DNA from: Arthrobacter gallicola
GTDB lineage: Bacteria; Actinomycetota; Actinomycetes; Actinomycetales; Micrococcaceae
DNA: 50,505 nucleotides
Assembly: GCF_014836775.1 (NCBI RefSeq)
Contig: NZ_JACSQD010000002.1
Location: forward strand, 6,159-56,663
Direction: 5' to 3'
A program made the position numbers and the translations under genes. The first letter of the stretch is position 1, and every line of letters starts with the position of its first letter. Below, in pieces: positions 7,812-16,543 of this stretch. The notes under the pieces were generated by a model, which was not told the DNA's origin, searched no databases, and saw only the letters and a program-made list of their open reading frames with translations.

Positions 7812-9116
7812 CTAGACTGCGTCCTGCTTGATCACCTCGGGAGCCCGCCCGTAACGTTCGGTTTCGATGTCCTCCAGGCTCTTGCCCCGGGTATTCGGGG
7901 CCCAGAGGACACCGATGAGCATGGCGGCCACGAGGGCTCCGATCATGATCATGCCGACGAACGGCACGCCGCGTTCGGCCAGCAGCGTCGGGAACCAGTA
8001 GCTGAGCAGGCCGACGACGATGCGCGCCACGAAGAACAGCACGCCCTGGGCACTGGCCCGGAGGCGGGTCGGGAACATCTCCGCGGCCCACAGGGCATAG
8101 AAGGCCTGGGCACCGATGCCGGCCGAGATACCCCAGAGGGCAGCGAACACGATCAGCACCGGCATGGTGACGTGGGCGAAGACCAGCAGCAGCCAGGCAA
8201 TGATGCCGAGCACGGCGCCGATGCCGTAAAGCACCCGGCGGTCCACCCGGTCGCCGTACTTCATAAAGCCGAAGTAGGTGGCTGCCACGGTCAGGGTCCA
8301 CAGCAGCACCTGCAGCAGGTTCTGCTGCGTTGCGGATTCGACGCCGGCGGTCTCGTAGACGCGCGGCATGAAGATGCCCATCTGCCCGGCCACCAGGTTC
8401 CAGAGCGCGTAGACGCCGGTCAGGAACAGCAGTGCTTTGAGGTTGGTGGCGCTGGTGAGCAGTTCACGGTAGTTGCGGCGCTTCACTCCGCCGGCCTCGG
8501 CGGTTCGGCGCTCTTCGTCGGACTTCTTCCAGGTAGCCGACTCGGACAGGCCGCGGCGGATCCACCAGGTAACCAGGGCGACGACGAACAGGTGCGCGAA
8601 GATGATCCGGCTGCCGGTCAGGCCCAGCGGAACCACGAGCGTGGCGAACAGGAACACCAGGGCCGGGCCGAGCGACCAGGCGAGCTGGGCGGTGCCCACA
8701 TGCTTGGCGCGGTGTTCCGCGGGGGCTTCCTCCGCAATGTAGGTCCAGGCGACCGGTACGCCGGCGCCGACGGCGATGCCGGTCAGGATGACGCCGGCGA
8801 TCAGCATCCACGGTGCCACGGCGAAGATGACCAGCAGGGTTCCGAACATGTACAGGATCAGGTCATAGGTGTAGATGAACTTGCGCCCGTACCGGTCCCC
8901 CAGGGGGCCGCCGATGAGGGCGCCGACAGCGGCGCCGAATGCGTTGGCACTCAGCGCCGCGACCAGTCCGACGACGAGGTTGGTGAACCCGAAGTATTCC
9001 TGCCAGAGGGTGAGGCTGGTGGCCAGGGCGATGATGGAGCCGGCCTCGATGTAGTTGGACATGGACACGGCGATGGTGGCTTTCCATCCGCCGAGCTTGA
9101 GCTTGGGGGTGCTCAT
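7812..9116 (-). CDS. MFS transporter, probable L-rhamnose uptake
   Basis: This 434-aa protein has 12 predicted membrane spans and the MFS A-motif GDRYGRKF after TM2, plus the sugar-porter-like WTYIAEEAPAEHR region after TM4 and AAEMFPTRLRASAQG after TM10. It is 70 bp downstream of the rhamnose mutarotase gene on the same strand, so the two probably share the operator-controlled promoter. It is the only transporter in the rhamnose locus, which makes L-rhamnose (or a rhamnoside) its likely substrate. That assignment rests on context. Confidence 0.85.
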   Translation of the reverse strand: MSTPKLKLGGWKATIAVSMSNYIEAGSIIALATSLTLWQEYFGFTNLVVGLVAALSANAFGAAVGALIGGPLGDRYGRKFIYTYDLILYMFGTLLVIFAVAPWMLIAGVILTGIAVGAGVPVAWTYIAEEAPAEHRAKHVGTAQLAWSLGPALVFLFATLVVPLGLTGSRIIFAHLFVVALVTWWIRRGLSESATWKKSDEERRTAEAGGVKRRNYRELLTSATNLKALLFLTGVYALWNLVAGQMGIFMPRVYETAGVESATQQNLLQVLLWTLTVAATYFGFMKYGDRVDRRVLYGIGAVLGIIAWLLLVFAHVTMPVLIVFAALWGISAGIGAQAFYALWAAEMFPTRLRASAQGVLFFVARIVVGLLSYWFPTLLAERGVPFVGMIMIGALVAAMLIGVLWAPNTRGKSLEDIETERYGRAPEVIKQDAV

Positions 9117-9186
9117 GGCGAGCCTTTCTGCAACGGTGAAGAAGGTGCTGAGAAGCGGGCACGGCTGTGCCCGGGATAAAACGGGT

Positions 9187-9555
9187 TCAGGAGAGGTGGA
9201 AGTACTGCGTCAGCGTCTGCGGGGAGGTGCCCTCGACGAAGTACTGGGCCATCTCGGACTGCCACCGGGTGTTGACCGGGTGGGCGTCCATCAGCTGCTG
9301 GGTTGCAGCGGCGTCTTCCGCCTCGAAATAGCCCACAACCAGGCCGTCCTCCGGGCGGAGGAACAGCGAGTAGTTCCGCCAGCCGGTTTCCCGCAGCGCA
9401 TCCAGCATTTCCGGCCAGACCCGCTGGTGGACCTCGACGTACTCGGCCAGCCGCTCCGGACGGATGTGCAGCAGGAAGCACCGGCGGGTGCGGGTGGTCT
9501 CCGCGGGAAGCCGGACCAGCTCCTGCAGCTCACCCGTGGGTGGGGAAGAGCCCAT
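9187..9555 (-). CDS. rhaM: L-rhamnose mutarotase
   Basis: This 122-aa protein interconverts the alpha and beta anomers of L-rhamnose. The family signature is clear: CFLLHIRPERLAEYVEVH, VWPEMLDALRETGWRNYSLFL and LVVGYFEAED. Compared with the usual 104-110 aa it has about 20 extra residues at the N terminus. The start is supported by the strong site GAAGGAG seven bases upstream. It is the first gene of the minus-strand arm of the rhamnose locus, divergent from rhaI. Confidence 0.93.
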   Translation of the reverse strand: MGSSPPTGELQELVRLPAETTRTRRCFLLHIRPERLAEYVEVHQRVWPEMLDALRETGWRNYSLFLRPEDGLVVGYFEAEDAAATQQLMDAHPVNTRWQSEMAQYFVEGTSPQTLTQYFHLS

Positions 9556-9682
9556 TCATCACTCCTTCGTAATGTGGCGGGTCCGGGCGGACCTTCGCAC
9601 CTGTGGCGGCAGCGGGGACGGCCGCTCGCGGAGTAGCCGTGAGGGCCGGTCTGTGAGGGGGATCTCATCCAGTGCCGGACTT

Positions 9683-9710
9683 ATCGTACCCAAAATTTGA
9701 GACGTTTCAA
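9683..9710 (-). promoter_or_regulatory. Probable rhaM promoter (TTGAAA - 16 bp - TACGAT)
   Basis: On the minus strand TTGAAA (9710-9705) and TACGAT (9688-9683) are 16 bp apart, a good -35/-10 pair. The -35 lies inside the operator at 9697-9710, so a bound repressor would block polymerase. Confidence 0.55.
9697..9710. promoter_or_regulatory. LacI-type operator O1 (rhaM side)
   Basis: TTGAGACGTTTCAA is a 14-bp palindrome centred on CG with one mismatched pair, the usual LacI-family pattern. A related site lies 88 bp away, and a LacI gene sits in the same locus. It probably represses the rhaM-transporter arm. Confidence 0.7.
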
Positions 9711-9784
9711 GTCGACTGGGAGCGGATATTCCATGCAGCCGCGGAAGGCAGGTTTGACCGCATACGACTTTGCGGCTTAGTTTA

Positions 9785-9798
9785 GTGAAACGATTCAA
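9785..9798. promoter_or_regulatory. LacI-type operator O2 (rhaI side)
   Basis: GTGAAACGATTCAA matches O1 in the pattern TGA(A/G)ACG(A/T)TTCAA. It sits just downstream of a possible -35 TTGACC (9754-9759) and about 60 bp before rhaI. The centre-to-centre distance to O1 is 88 bp, so one repressor could bridge both by looping. Confidence 0.68.
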
Positions 9799-9857
9799 AA
9801 GCGGTGTCCAGGTTTAACCGGCGCCGCCCGCCGGCTACCCACAGAGAAGTGACGCAC

Positions 9858-11024
9858 ATGCCTGTATTCGACGACATCGCCCCCCAGCTGGCCGCCCAGG
9901 CCATTGAGCTTCCGTCCTGGGCCTTCGGGAACTCCGGAACCCGGTTCAAGGTCTTCTCCACGCCGGGAACGCCGCGCACGGTGGAGGAAAAGATTGCCGA
10001 CGCCGCCCAGGTCCACCGCTTCACCGGACTGGCTCCCGCCGTCGCGCTCCACATCCCCTGGGACAAGGTGGACGACTACACCGCCCTCGCCCGCTACGCC
10101 GCAGACCAGGGCGTGTCACTGGGCACCATCAACTCCAACACCTTCCAGGACGAGGAGTACAAGTTCGGCTCCCTGACCCACACCGATCCGGGGGTGCGCC
10201 GCAAGGCGATCGACCACCACCTGGAGTGCCTGGAGATCATGAATGCCACCGGGTCCCGGGACCTGAAGATCTGGCTCGCCGACGGCACCAACTACGCCGG
10301 CCAGCAGGACATGCGCGGACGCCAGGACCGGCTCGCCGAGTCGCTGGCCGAGATCTACGCCCAGCTGGGCGCCGAGCAGCGGCTGGTGCTCGAGTACAAG
10401 TTCTTCGAGCCGGCGTTTTATCACACCGACGTGCCGGACTGGGGCACGGCCTACACCCAGGTTGCCGCCCTCGGCGAGAAGGCCATGGTCTGCCTCGACA
10501 CCGGGCACCACGCGCCGGGGACCAACATCGAGTTCATCGTGATGCAGCTGCTGCGCCTGGGCAAGCTCGGTTCCTTCGATTTCAACTCCCGCAACTACGC
10601 CGACGACGACCTGATCGTCGGTGCCGCGGATCCCTTCCAGCTCTTCCGGATCATGGTCGAGGTGGTGCGCGGCGGCGGACTGGACCCCGAAACCGGTGTG
10701 GCCTTCATGCTCGACCAGTGCCACAACATCGAAGAGAAGATCCCCGGCCAGATCCGCTCGGTGCTCAACGTTCAGGAAATGACGGCCCGCGCCCTGCTGA
10801 TCGACGGCGAAGCCTTGGCCGCAGCCCAGACCGCCGGTGACGTGCTCGGTGCCCACCAGGTCCTGATGGACGCCTTCTACACCGATGTCCGCCCGCAGCT
10901 GGCGGCCTGGCGTGAATCCCGCGGACTGCCGGGCGACCCGATGGCCGCCTACGCCGCCTCCGGATACCAGCAGCGCATCAATGAAGAGCGCGTCGGCGGC
11001 ACCCAGGCTTCCTGGGGTTCCTGA
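9858..11024 (+). CDS. rhaI: L-rhamnose isomerase
   Basis: This 388-aa TIM-barrel enzyme converts L-rhamnose to L-rhamnulose. It is the RhaI type (Pseudomonas stutzeri-like) and not the enterobacterial RhaA type. Conserved metal and substrate segments include WLADGTNYAGQQDMRGRQDR, LEYKFFEPAFYHTDVPDWG, CLDTGHHAPGTNIE and FDFNSRNYADDDL. The start at ATG 9858 follows AGAGAAG; an in-frame ATG at 9804 lies next to the operator and is unlikely. It is the first gene of the plus-strand catabolic operon. Confidence 0.95.
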   Translation: MPVFDDIAPQLAAQAIELPSWAFGNSGTRFKVFSTPGTPRTVEEKIADAAQVHRFTGLAPAVALHIPWDKVDDYTALARYAADQGVSLGTINSNTFQDEEYKFGSLTHTDPGVRRKAIDHHLECLEIMNATGSRDLKIWLADGTNYAGQQDMRGRQDRLAESLAEIYAQLGAEQRLVLEYKFFEPAFYHTDVPDWGTAYTQVAALGEKAMVCLDTGHHAPGTNIEFIVMQLLRLGKLGSFDFNSRNYADDDLIVGAADPFQLFRIMVEVVRGGGLDPETGVAFMLDQCHNIEEKIPGQIRSVLNVQEMTARALLIDGEALAAAQTAGDVLGAHQVLMDAFYTDVRPQLAAWRESRGLPGDPMAAYAASGYQQRINEERVGGTQASWGS

Positions 11025-11089
11025 GCCCGCCCGCCCTGCGCCTGCCCCCTGACCCACAGATTCCGTCCACTCCCCGAGGAGACCTCCGC

Positions 11090-13156
11090 ATGAACGCCCC
11101 CGCCAGCACCCCGACGACCGGCCAGCAGACCGTCGTAGCCGACCTCATCGCCCGTTCCAACCGGCTTGGCTCGGACCCGAAGAACACCAACTACGCCGGC
11201 GGCAACACCTCCGCCAAGGGCACCGCGGCGGATCCGGTGACCGGTGAAGACGTCGAGCTGCTGTGGGTCAAGGGCTCCGGCGGGGACCTCGGCACCCTCA
11301 CCGAGCAGGGCCTGGCCGTACTGCGGATGGACCGGGTGCGGGCGCTGAAGGGCGTCTACCGCGGCGTGGAGCACGAGGACGAGATGGTCGCGGCCTTCGA
11401 CTACTGCCTGCACGGCAAGGGCGGTGCGGCGCCGTCAATCGATACCGCCATGCACGGGCTGGTCGACGCCGCGCACGTGGATCACCTGCACCCGGATTCC
11501 GGCATCGCCGTCGCCACGGCGGCCGACGGCGAGGAACTCACCGCGAAGATCTTCGGCGACAAGGTGGTGTGGGTGCCCTGGCGCCGCCCCGGCTTCCAGC
11601 TGGGTCTGGACATCGCCGCCATCAAGGAAGCCAACCCCGCCGCGGTCGGCACCATCCTGGGCGGGCACGGCATCACCGCCTGGGGCGCGAGCAGCGGCGA
11701 AGCCGAGGCGAACTCCCGGTGGATCATCGACACGGCCGAGGCCTACATCGCCGAACACTCCAAGGCCGAGCCCTTCGGCCCGGCTCTCGCCGGATATGCG
11801 GCGCTGCCCGAGGCCGAGCGGCACGCCAAGGCAGCCGCCCTGGCCCCGGTGATCCGCGGCCTGGCCTCGCACGACCGCCCGCAGGTTGGCCACTACATGG
11901 ACGATCCGCGGGTCCTGGAGTTCCTCGCCTCCACTGAGCACCCCCGGCTGGCTGCCCTGGGCACCTCCTGCCCGGACCACTTCCTGCGCACCAAGGTCAA
12001 GCCGCTGGTCCTGGACCTGCCGGCCGACGCACCCGTCGAAGACTGCACCGCCCGCCTGAAGGAGCTGCACGAGGCCTACCGCGCCGACTACCAGGCCTAC
12101 TACGAACGGCATGCCGACGCCGGCTCCCCGGCCATGCGCGGCGCTGACCCGGCAATCGTGCTGGTACCCGGCGTCGGTATGTTCTCCTGGGGCAAGGACA
12201 AGCAGACCGCACGCGTGGCCGGCGAGTTCTACCTCAACGCCATCAACGTGATGCGCGGGGCCGAAGGCATCTCCAGCTACGCCCCGATCGACGAATCGGA
12301 GAAATTCCGGATCGAATACTGGGCGTTGGAGGAAGCCAAGCTGGCCCGCATGCCCAAGCCGCGCAGCCACGCCACCCGCATCGCACTGGTAACCGGCGCG
12401 GCGTCGGGCATCGGCAAGGCCATCGCCACCCGCCTGGCAGCAGAAGGCGCCTGCGTGGTGATCGCCGACCTCAACCTGGAAGCCGCCGAACAGGTGGCCG
12501 CCGAGCTGGGCGGCTCCGACGTGGCCATCGGCGTCCGCGCCGACGTGACCGACGCCGGGCAGGTCGCCGCTGCCATCGACGCCACCGTGCTGGCCTTCGG
12601 CGGCATTGACCTGGTGGTGAACAACGCCGGCCTGTCCATCTCCAAGCCGCTGCTGGAAACCACGGAAAAGGACTGGGACCTGCAGCACGACGTGATGGCC
12701 AAGGGCTCCTTCCTGGTCGCCAAGGCCGCTGCCAAGGCCATGATCGCCCAGGAAATGGGCGGGGACATCCTGTACATCTCCTCGAAGAACTCCGTCTTCG
12801 CCGGACCCAACAACATTGCCTACTCCGCCGTCAAGGCCGACCAGGCCCACCAGGTGCGCCTGCTGGCCGCGGAACTGGGTGAGCACGGCATCAAGGTCAA
12901 CGGCATCAACCCCGACGGCGTGGTCCGCGGCTCCGGTATTTTTGCCGGCGGCTGGGGTGCCAAGCGCGCCGCGGTTTACGGCGTGCCCGAGGATGAGCTG
13001 GGCAAGTTCTACGCCCAGCGCACCCTGCTCAAGCGCGAGGTGCTGCCGGAGAACGTGGCCAACGCCGCCGCGGTCCTGACCAGCTCCGATCTTTCCCACA
13101 CCACCGGCCTGCACATCCCGGTTGACGCCGGCGTCGCCGCAGCGTTCCTGCGCTAA
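11090..13156 (+). CDS. rhaEW: Bifunctional rhamnulose-1-phosphate aldolase/alcohol dehydrogenase
   Basis: This 688-aa fusion has a class II aldolase/adducin-like half (~1-415) and an SDR half (~425-688). Zn ligands of the aldolase are visible as His132 and His134 in HVDHLHPDS and His193 in GGHG. The SDR half shows VTGAASGIG near 435 and a YSAVK catalytic pair. The first half cleaves L-rhamnulose-1-phosphate to DHAP and L-lactaldehyde, and the second oxidises lactaldehyde. The fusion is typical of Bacillus YuxG and Actinobacteria. GAGGAGAC precedes the ATG. Confidence 0.95.
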   Translation: MNAPASTPTTGQQTVVADLIARSNRLGSDPKNTNYAGGNTSAKGTAADPVTGEDVELLWVKGSGGDLGTLTEQGLAVLRMDRVRALKGVYRGVEHEDEMVAAFDYCLHGKGGAAPSIDTAMHGLVDAAHVDHLHPDSGIAVATAADGEELTAKIFGDKVVWVPWRRPGFQLGLDIAAIKEANPAAVGTILGGHGITAWGASSGEAEANSRWIIDTAEAYIAEHSKAEPFGPALAGYAALPEAERHAKAAALAPVIRGLASHDRPQVGHYMDDPRVLEFLASTEHPRLAALGTSCPDHFLRTKVKPLVLDLPADAPVEDCTARLKELHEAYRADYQAYYERHADAGSPAMRGADPAIVLVPGVGMFSWGKDKQTARVAGEFYLNAINVMRGAEGISSYAPIDESEKFRIEYWALEEAKLARMPKPRSHATRIALVTGAASGIGKAIATRLAAEGACVVIADLNLEAAEQVAAELGGSDVAIGVRADVTDAGQVAAAIDATVLAFGGIDLVVNNAGLSISKPLLETTEKDWDLQHDVMAKGSFLVAKAAAKAMIAQEMGGDILYISSKNSVFAGPNNIAYSAVKADQAHQVRLLAAELGEHGIKVNGINPDGVVRGSGIFAGGWGAKRAAVYGVPEDELGKFYAQRTLLKREVLPENVANAAAVLTSSDLSHTTGLHIPVDAGVAAAFLR

Positions 13157-13187
13157 GCGGCGCGGCGGGCAGCGAAAGGACAAACAC

Positions 13188-14660
13188 GTGGCGACAGCGA
13201 CAGCGGCAGCGGTGGCAGCCGTCGATCTTGGGGCGACCAGCGGCCGCGTCATCCTCGGCGGGGTGTCCGGCGGCCGGATCCGGATGCGGCATGTGGCCCG
13301 CTTCCCCAACCAGCCGGTCCGGCTGCATGAGGGGGACGGGCCCGGGCTGCACTGGAACATCACCGAGCTCTACCGGTCCCTGTCCGCCGGGCTCGCCCAG
13401 GCGTTCCGGGAGGAACCCGGTGTCCGTTCCATCGGCGTCGACTCCTGGGCCGTGGACTACGGGCTGCTGCGCGGCGGGAAGCTGCTGGGCCTGCCCTACC
13501 ACTACCGGGACGAACGCACCGCTGCCGGGGTGCATGCCGTCCACGCGGCCCTGTCCCCGGAAGAGCTCTACTCCCGCAGCGGGCTGCAGCACCTCCCCTT
13601 CAACACGGTGTTCCAGCTGGCCGTGGACCGGCAGCGCGGTGACCTGGACATGGCGGACCGGGCACTGCTGGTCCCGGACCTCATCGCCTACTGGCTCACC
13701 GGCCGGCAGGTGACCGAGGAGACCAACGCTGCGACCACCGGGCTGCTGGATGCCCGCACCCGGCAGTGGGATACGGAGCTGATGGCCCGGCTCGGGCTGG
13801 CGGGCGATCTGTTCGCCCCGCTGATCGCCCCGGGTGAGCGGATCGGCGGCCTGCTGCCCGCAGTGGCGGCGGAGCTGGGTGTCCCGGCAGGTCTGCCGGT
13901 CACGGCCGTAGGCTCGCACGACACCGCCTCCGCCGTCGTCGCCGTGCCCTTCGCGGATGAGGACGCAGCGTTCATTTCCTCCGGCACCTGGTCCCTGGTT
14001 GGCGTCGAGCTGCCCAGCCCGGTGCTCACTGCCGAAAGCCAGGCCGCCAACTTCACCAATGAAGGCGGCGTGGACGGACGGATCCGGTACCTGAAGAACG
14101 TGTCCGGGCTGTGGCTGCTCTCCGAGTCCATCCGCACGTGGGACGGCCCCGGGGCCACCGACGCCCAGCACACCAGCAACCTCGCCGGGCTGATCAGCCA
14201 GGCGGCGGCCGTCACCGCCCCCGTACCGGTGTTTGATGTGCAGGACGAGCGCTTCACGGCGCCCGGCGACATGCCGGCGCGGATCGCCGCCTGGTGCCAG
14301 GAGCGGGGGCTGCAGCCGCCGCGCGGGCGGGCTGAGACGGTCCGGTCCATCCTGGAGTCCCTGGCGGCCGCGTACGCGGATGTCATCGAGCAGATTGAGC
14401 GGCTCACCGGGCGCAGTATCCGCACCGTGCACGTGGTGGGCGGCGGATCGCAGAACACCCTGCTCTGCCAGCTCACCGCCGACCGGACCGGCCGCACGGT
14501 GTTCGCCGGGCCGGTGGAGGCCACCGCCATTGGCAACGTGCTGGTCCAGGCCCGGGCCGCCGGCCTGGTCTCGGGAGGACTGGAGGAGCTGCGCCGCCTG
14601 GTGGCCCAAACGTTCGAACCGGTCCGCTACGAGCCGCGGGTCGCCGCCGGGCTTCCGTAG
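13188..14660 (+). CDS. rhaB: L-rhamnulokinase
   Basis: This 490-aa FGGY-family kinase phosphorylates L-rhamnulose at O1. Visible are the phosphate-1 motif AVDLGATSGRVIL, SIGVDSWAVDYGLL, SHDTASAVVAVP and the adenosine motif VGGGSQNTLLCQLTADRTGR. The start is a GTG with GAAAGGA eight bases upstream; the longer ATG-initiated frame overlaps rhaEW and is not needed. It lies 31 bp after rhaEW. The last codons and the stop fall in the first unit of a 17-bp tandem repeat, so the C terminus may have changed recently. Confidence 0.94.
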   Translation: MATATAAAVAAVDLGATSGRVILGGVSGGRIRMRHVARFPNQPVRLHEGDGPGLHWNITELYRSLSAGLAQAFREEPGVRSIGVDSWAVDYGLLRGGKLLGLPYHYRDERTAAGVHAVHAALSPEELYSRSGLQHLPFNTVFQLAVDRQRGDLDMADRALLVPDLIAYWLTGRQVTEETNAATTGLLDARTRQWDTELMARLGLAGDLFAPLIAPGERIGGLLPAVAAELGVPAGLPVTAVGSHDTASAVVAVPFADEDAAFISSGTWSLVGVELPSPVLTAESQAANFTNEGGVDGRIRYLKNVSGLWLLSESIRTWDGPGATDAQHTSNLAGLISQAAAVTAPVPVFDVQDERFTAPGDMPARIAAWCQERGLQPPRGRAETVRSILESLAAAYADVIEQIERLTGRSIRTVHVVGGGSQNTLLCQLTADRTGRTVFAGPVEATAIGNVLVQARAAGLVSGGLEELRRLVAQTFEPVRYEPRVAAGLP

Positions 14661-14735
14661 CCGCCGGGGTTCCGTAGCCACCGGGCTTCCGTAGCCGCCG
14701 GGGTTCCGTAGCCACCGGGCTTCCGTAGCCGCCGG
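14652..14735. repeat. Five tandem 17-bp repeats overlapping the rhaB stop
   Basis: Two 17-bp versions alternate: CTTCCGTAGCCGCCGGG and GTTCCGTAGCCACCGGG, at 14652, 14669, 14686, 14703 and 14720 (the last short by one base). The TAG in the first unit is the rhaB stop codon. The array fills much of the rhaB-lacI gap. Confidence 0.9.
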
Positions 14736-14854
14736 CGCTGGCCGGGTCAGCCAAAAGGACATTCTGCTTACAATAAGACCCTGCCCGCGGGCCCGGCGCT
14801 CCGGTGGCTGCGCCCCCAGAGCAGTGGACCCGTCCGGACGGAAGTGAAGAGAGC

Positions 14855-15868
14855 ATGGCCAGATTCCCGGTGAGCATCAAGGACGTCGCCCGGGAAGCCC
14901 AGGTATCAATCGGCACCGTCTCCAACGTGATCAACCGCCCCGAGGTGGTCTCCGAGGACCGCCGCCGCCGGGTCCTGAAGGCCATCGACCAGCTGGGATA
15001 CGTCCGCAACGACGTCGCCCGGCAGCTCAAGGCCGGCCGCTCCCGGACCATCGGGCTGGTGGTGCAGGACACCGGCAACCCGTTCTACAACGAAATCGCC
15101 CGCGGAGCCGAAGCCGCCGCGGACGATCACGGCCAGGCCGTAATCGTCGGCAACTCCGGGCTCTCCCGCAGCCGGGAACAGGTCTACCTGGATCTGTTCG
15201 AGGAACAACGGGTGCGCGGGGTGCTCATCACCCCGCAGTCTGACGACCTCCGGCGGGTGGAGCGGCTGCGCTCCCGCGGCACCCCGGTGGTGCTGGTGGA
15301 CGAGCGGGCTCCCGCTTCCCAGTACTGCTCCCTGGCCGTCGACGACGTCGAAGGCGGCCGGATGGCAGTGGCACACCTGCTGGCCGGCGGTGCCCGGAAC
15401 ATCACCTTCGTAGGCGGCCCGGCGGGCCTGCACCAGGTGACGGACCGGCAGGCCGGCGCCCGGGCCGCCGTCGACACCGTACCCGGTGCCACGCTGGACG
15501 TCGTTGGCACCGCGGCCTTGACCGTGCTGGAGGGCCGGCGCGTGGGCGAGGAACTGCTGCACAGGCCTGCCGCCGAACGCCCAACGGGTGTGTTCGCGGC
15601 CAATGACCTGCTCGCAATCGGACTGCTGCAGGCATTCGTCTTCGACCACCGGCTCCGGGTGCCGGAAGACATCGCCCTGATCGGCTATGACGACATCGAT
15701 TTTGCGCCCTCCGCCGTCGTTCCGCTGTCCTCCATCCGGCAGCCGGCGCGGCTGATCGGGCGGACCGCGGTGGAACTGCTGGAAGATGAGCTGTCCGAGG
15801 ACCACCACCACCGCCACGTCACCTTCCAGCCGGAGCTGGTCGTGCGGGACTCGACGGACGCCATTTAG
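14855..15868 (+). CDS. LacI-family regulator, probable rhamnose repressor
   Basis: This 337-aa protein has an N-terminal LacI helix-turn-helix, VSIKDVAREAQVSIGTVSNVINRP, then the hinge helix with VARQLKAGRS, and a periplasmic-binding-protein-like effector domain (~60-337) with the usual GLVVQDTGNPFYNEI and ALIGYDDIDFAP segments. It is the only regulator inside the rhamnose locus, and the divergent rhaM/rhaI promoter has two LacI-type operators. The effector (rhamnose, rhamnulose or a phosphate ester) is not known. A TACAAT -10-like hexamer at 14769-14774 may give it its own promoter. The start follows GAAGTGAAGAG. Confidence 0.9.
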   Translation: MARFPVSIKDVAREAQVSIGTVSNVINRPEVVSEDRRRRVLKAIDQLGYVRNDVARQLKAGRSRTIGLVVQDTGNPFYNEIARGAEAAADDHGQAVIVGNSGLSRSREQVYLDLFEEQRVRGVLITPQSDDLRRVERLRSRGTPVVLVDERAPASQYCSLAVDDVEGGRMAVAHLLAGGARNITFVGGPAGLHQVTDRQAGARAAVDTVPGATLDVVGTAALTVLEGRRVGEELLHRPAAERPTGVFAANDLLAIGLLQAFVFDHRLRVPEDIALIGYDDIDFAPSAVVPLSSIRQPARLIGRTAVELLEDELSEDHHHRHVTFQPELVVRDSTDAI

Positions 15869-15875
15869 GGCCTGC

Positions 15876-16514
15876 ATGCAGATTCTCGAACGCACCCTCG
15901 CCGACCTCACCGCGGAAGCCCGCGCCCTCGCCGCTGGCCCCCGGCGCATCCTCGGGATCACCGGCCCGCCCGGCGCGGGGAAATCCACCCTGGCCGCTGC
16001 GCTGGCCTCCGCGCTGGGACCGGAACTCGCCGTCGTCGTGTCCATGGATGGTTTCCACCTGGCGAACCGAATTCTGGGCCAGCTTGGCCGGCAAACGCGC
16101 AAAGGCGCCATCGACACGTTCGACGACGGCGGCTACGCGGCTCTGCTGTGCCGCCTGAAGCGGCAGGAACCCGGAGATCCCGTGATCTACGCGCCGGAAT
16201 TCGACCGCACCCTGGAGGAGCCGATCGGCTCGGCGGTGCCTGTGCGGCCCGACGTACCGCTGGTGATTACGGAGGGGAACTACCTGCTCCAGGACAGCGG
16301 TTCCTGGCCGGAAGCGCGAAAACAGCTCGACGCCGTCTGGTACCTCTCGCTGGCGGAACCTGTCCGGATGCAACGGCTTGCTGCGCGGCACGCGGCTTTC
16401 GGGAAATCCCCGGAGGAGGCCCGGCGCTGGGCGCAGGGAAGCGACCAGATGAACGCGGACCTGGTAGCGGCCCGCGCCCACACGGCTGACGCCGTGCTGA
16501 AGCTGACCCCGTAG
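15876..16514 (+). CDS. P-loop kinase of the uridine kinase/phosphoribulokinase family
   Basis: This 212-aa protein has Walker A GPPGAGKST near residue 32, the substrate loop SMDGFHLANRIL, and TEGNYLL near 135, all standard for the uridine-kinase/pantothenate-kinase-like group often annotated as nucleoside/nucleotide or fructose-system kinase. It starts 8 bases after the LacI stop and must be co-transcribed with the rhamnose genes. Rhamnose catabolism needs only RhaB as kinase, so its job here is open; a second sugar or a nucleoside is possible. Confidence 0.85.
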   Translation: MQILERTLADLTAEARALAAGPRRILGITGPPGAGKSTLAAALASALGPELAVVVSMDGFHLANRILGQLGRQTRKGAIDTFDDGGYAALLCRLKRQEPGDPVIYAPEFDRTLEEPIGSAVPVRPDVPLVITEGNYLLQDSGSWPEARKQLDAVWYLSLAEPVRMQRLAARHAAFGKSPEEARRWAQGSDQMNADLVAARAHTADAVLKLTP

Positions 16515-16543
16515 CTTACGGATACCGGACACCCGGCGGGCGG

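Noticed and set aside
7779..9179. 466-aa plus-strand frame
   Set aside because: It is antisense to the MFS transporter and has an unnatural His/Gln/Gly/Asp composition.
11435..13363. 642-aa minus-strand frame
   Set aside because: It is antisense to rhaEW and rhaB, a common effect of GC-rich codon positions.
13029..14762. 577-aa minus-strand frame over rhaB
   Set aside because: It is antisense to a gene with clear kinase motifs and includes translated tandem repeat.
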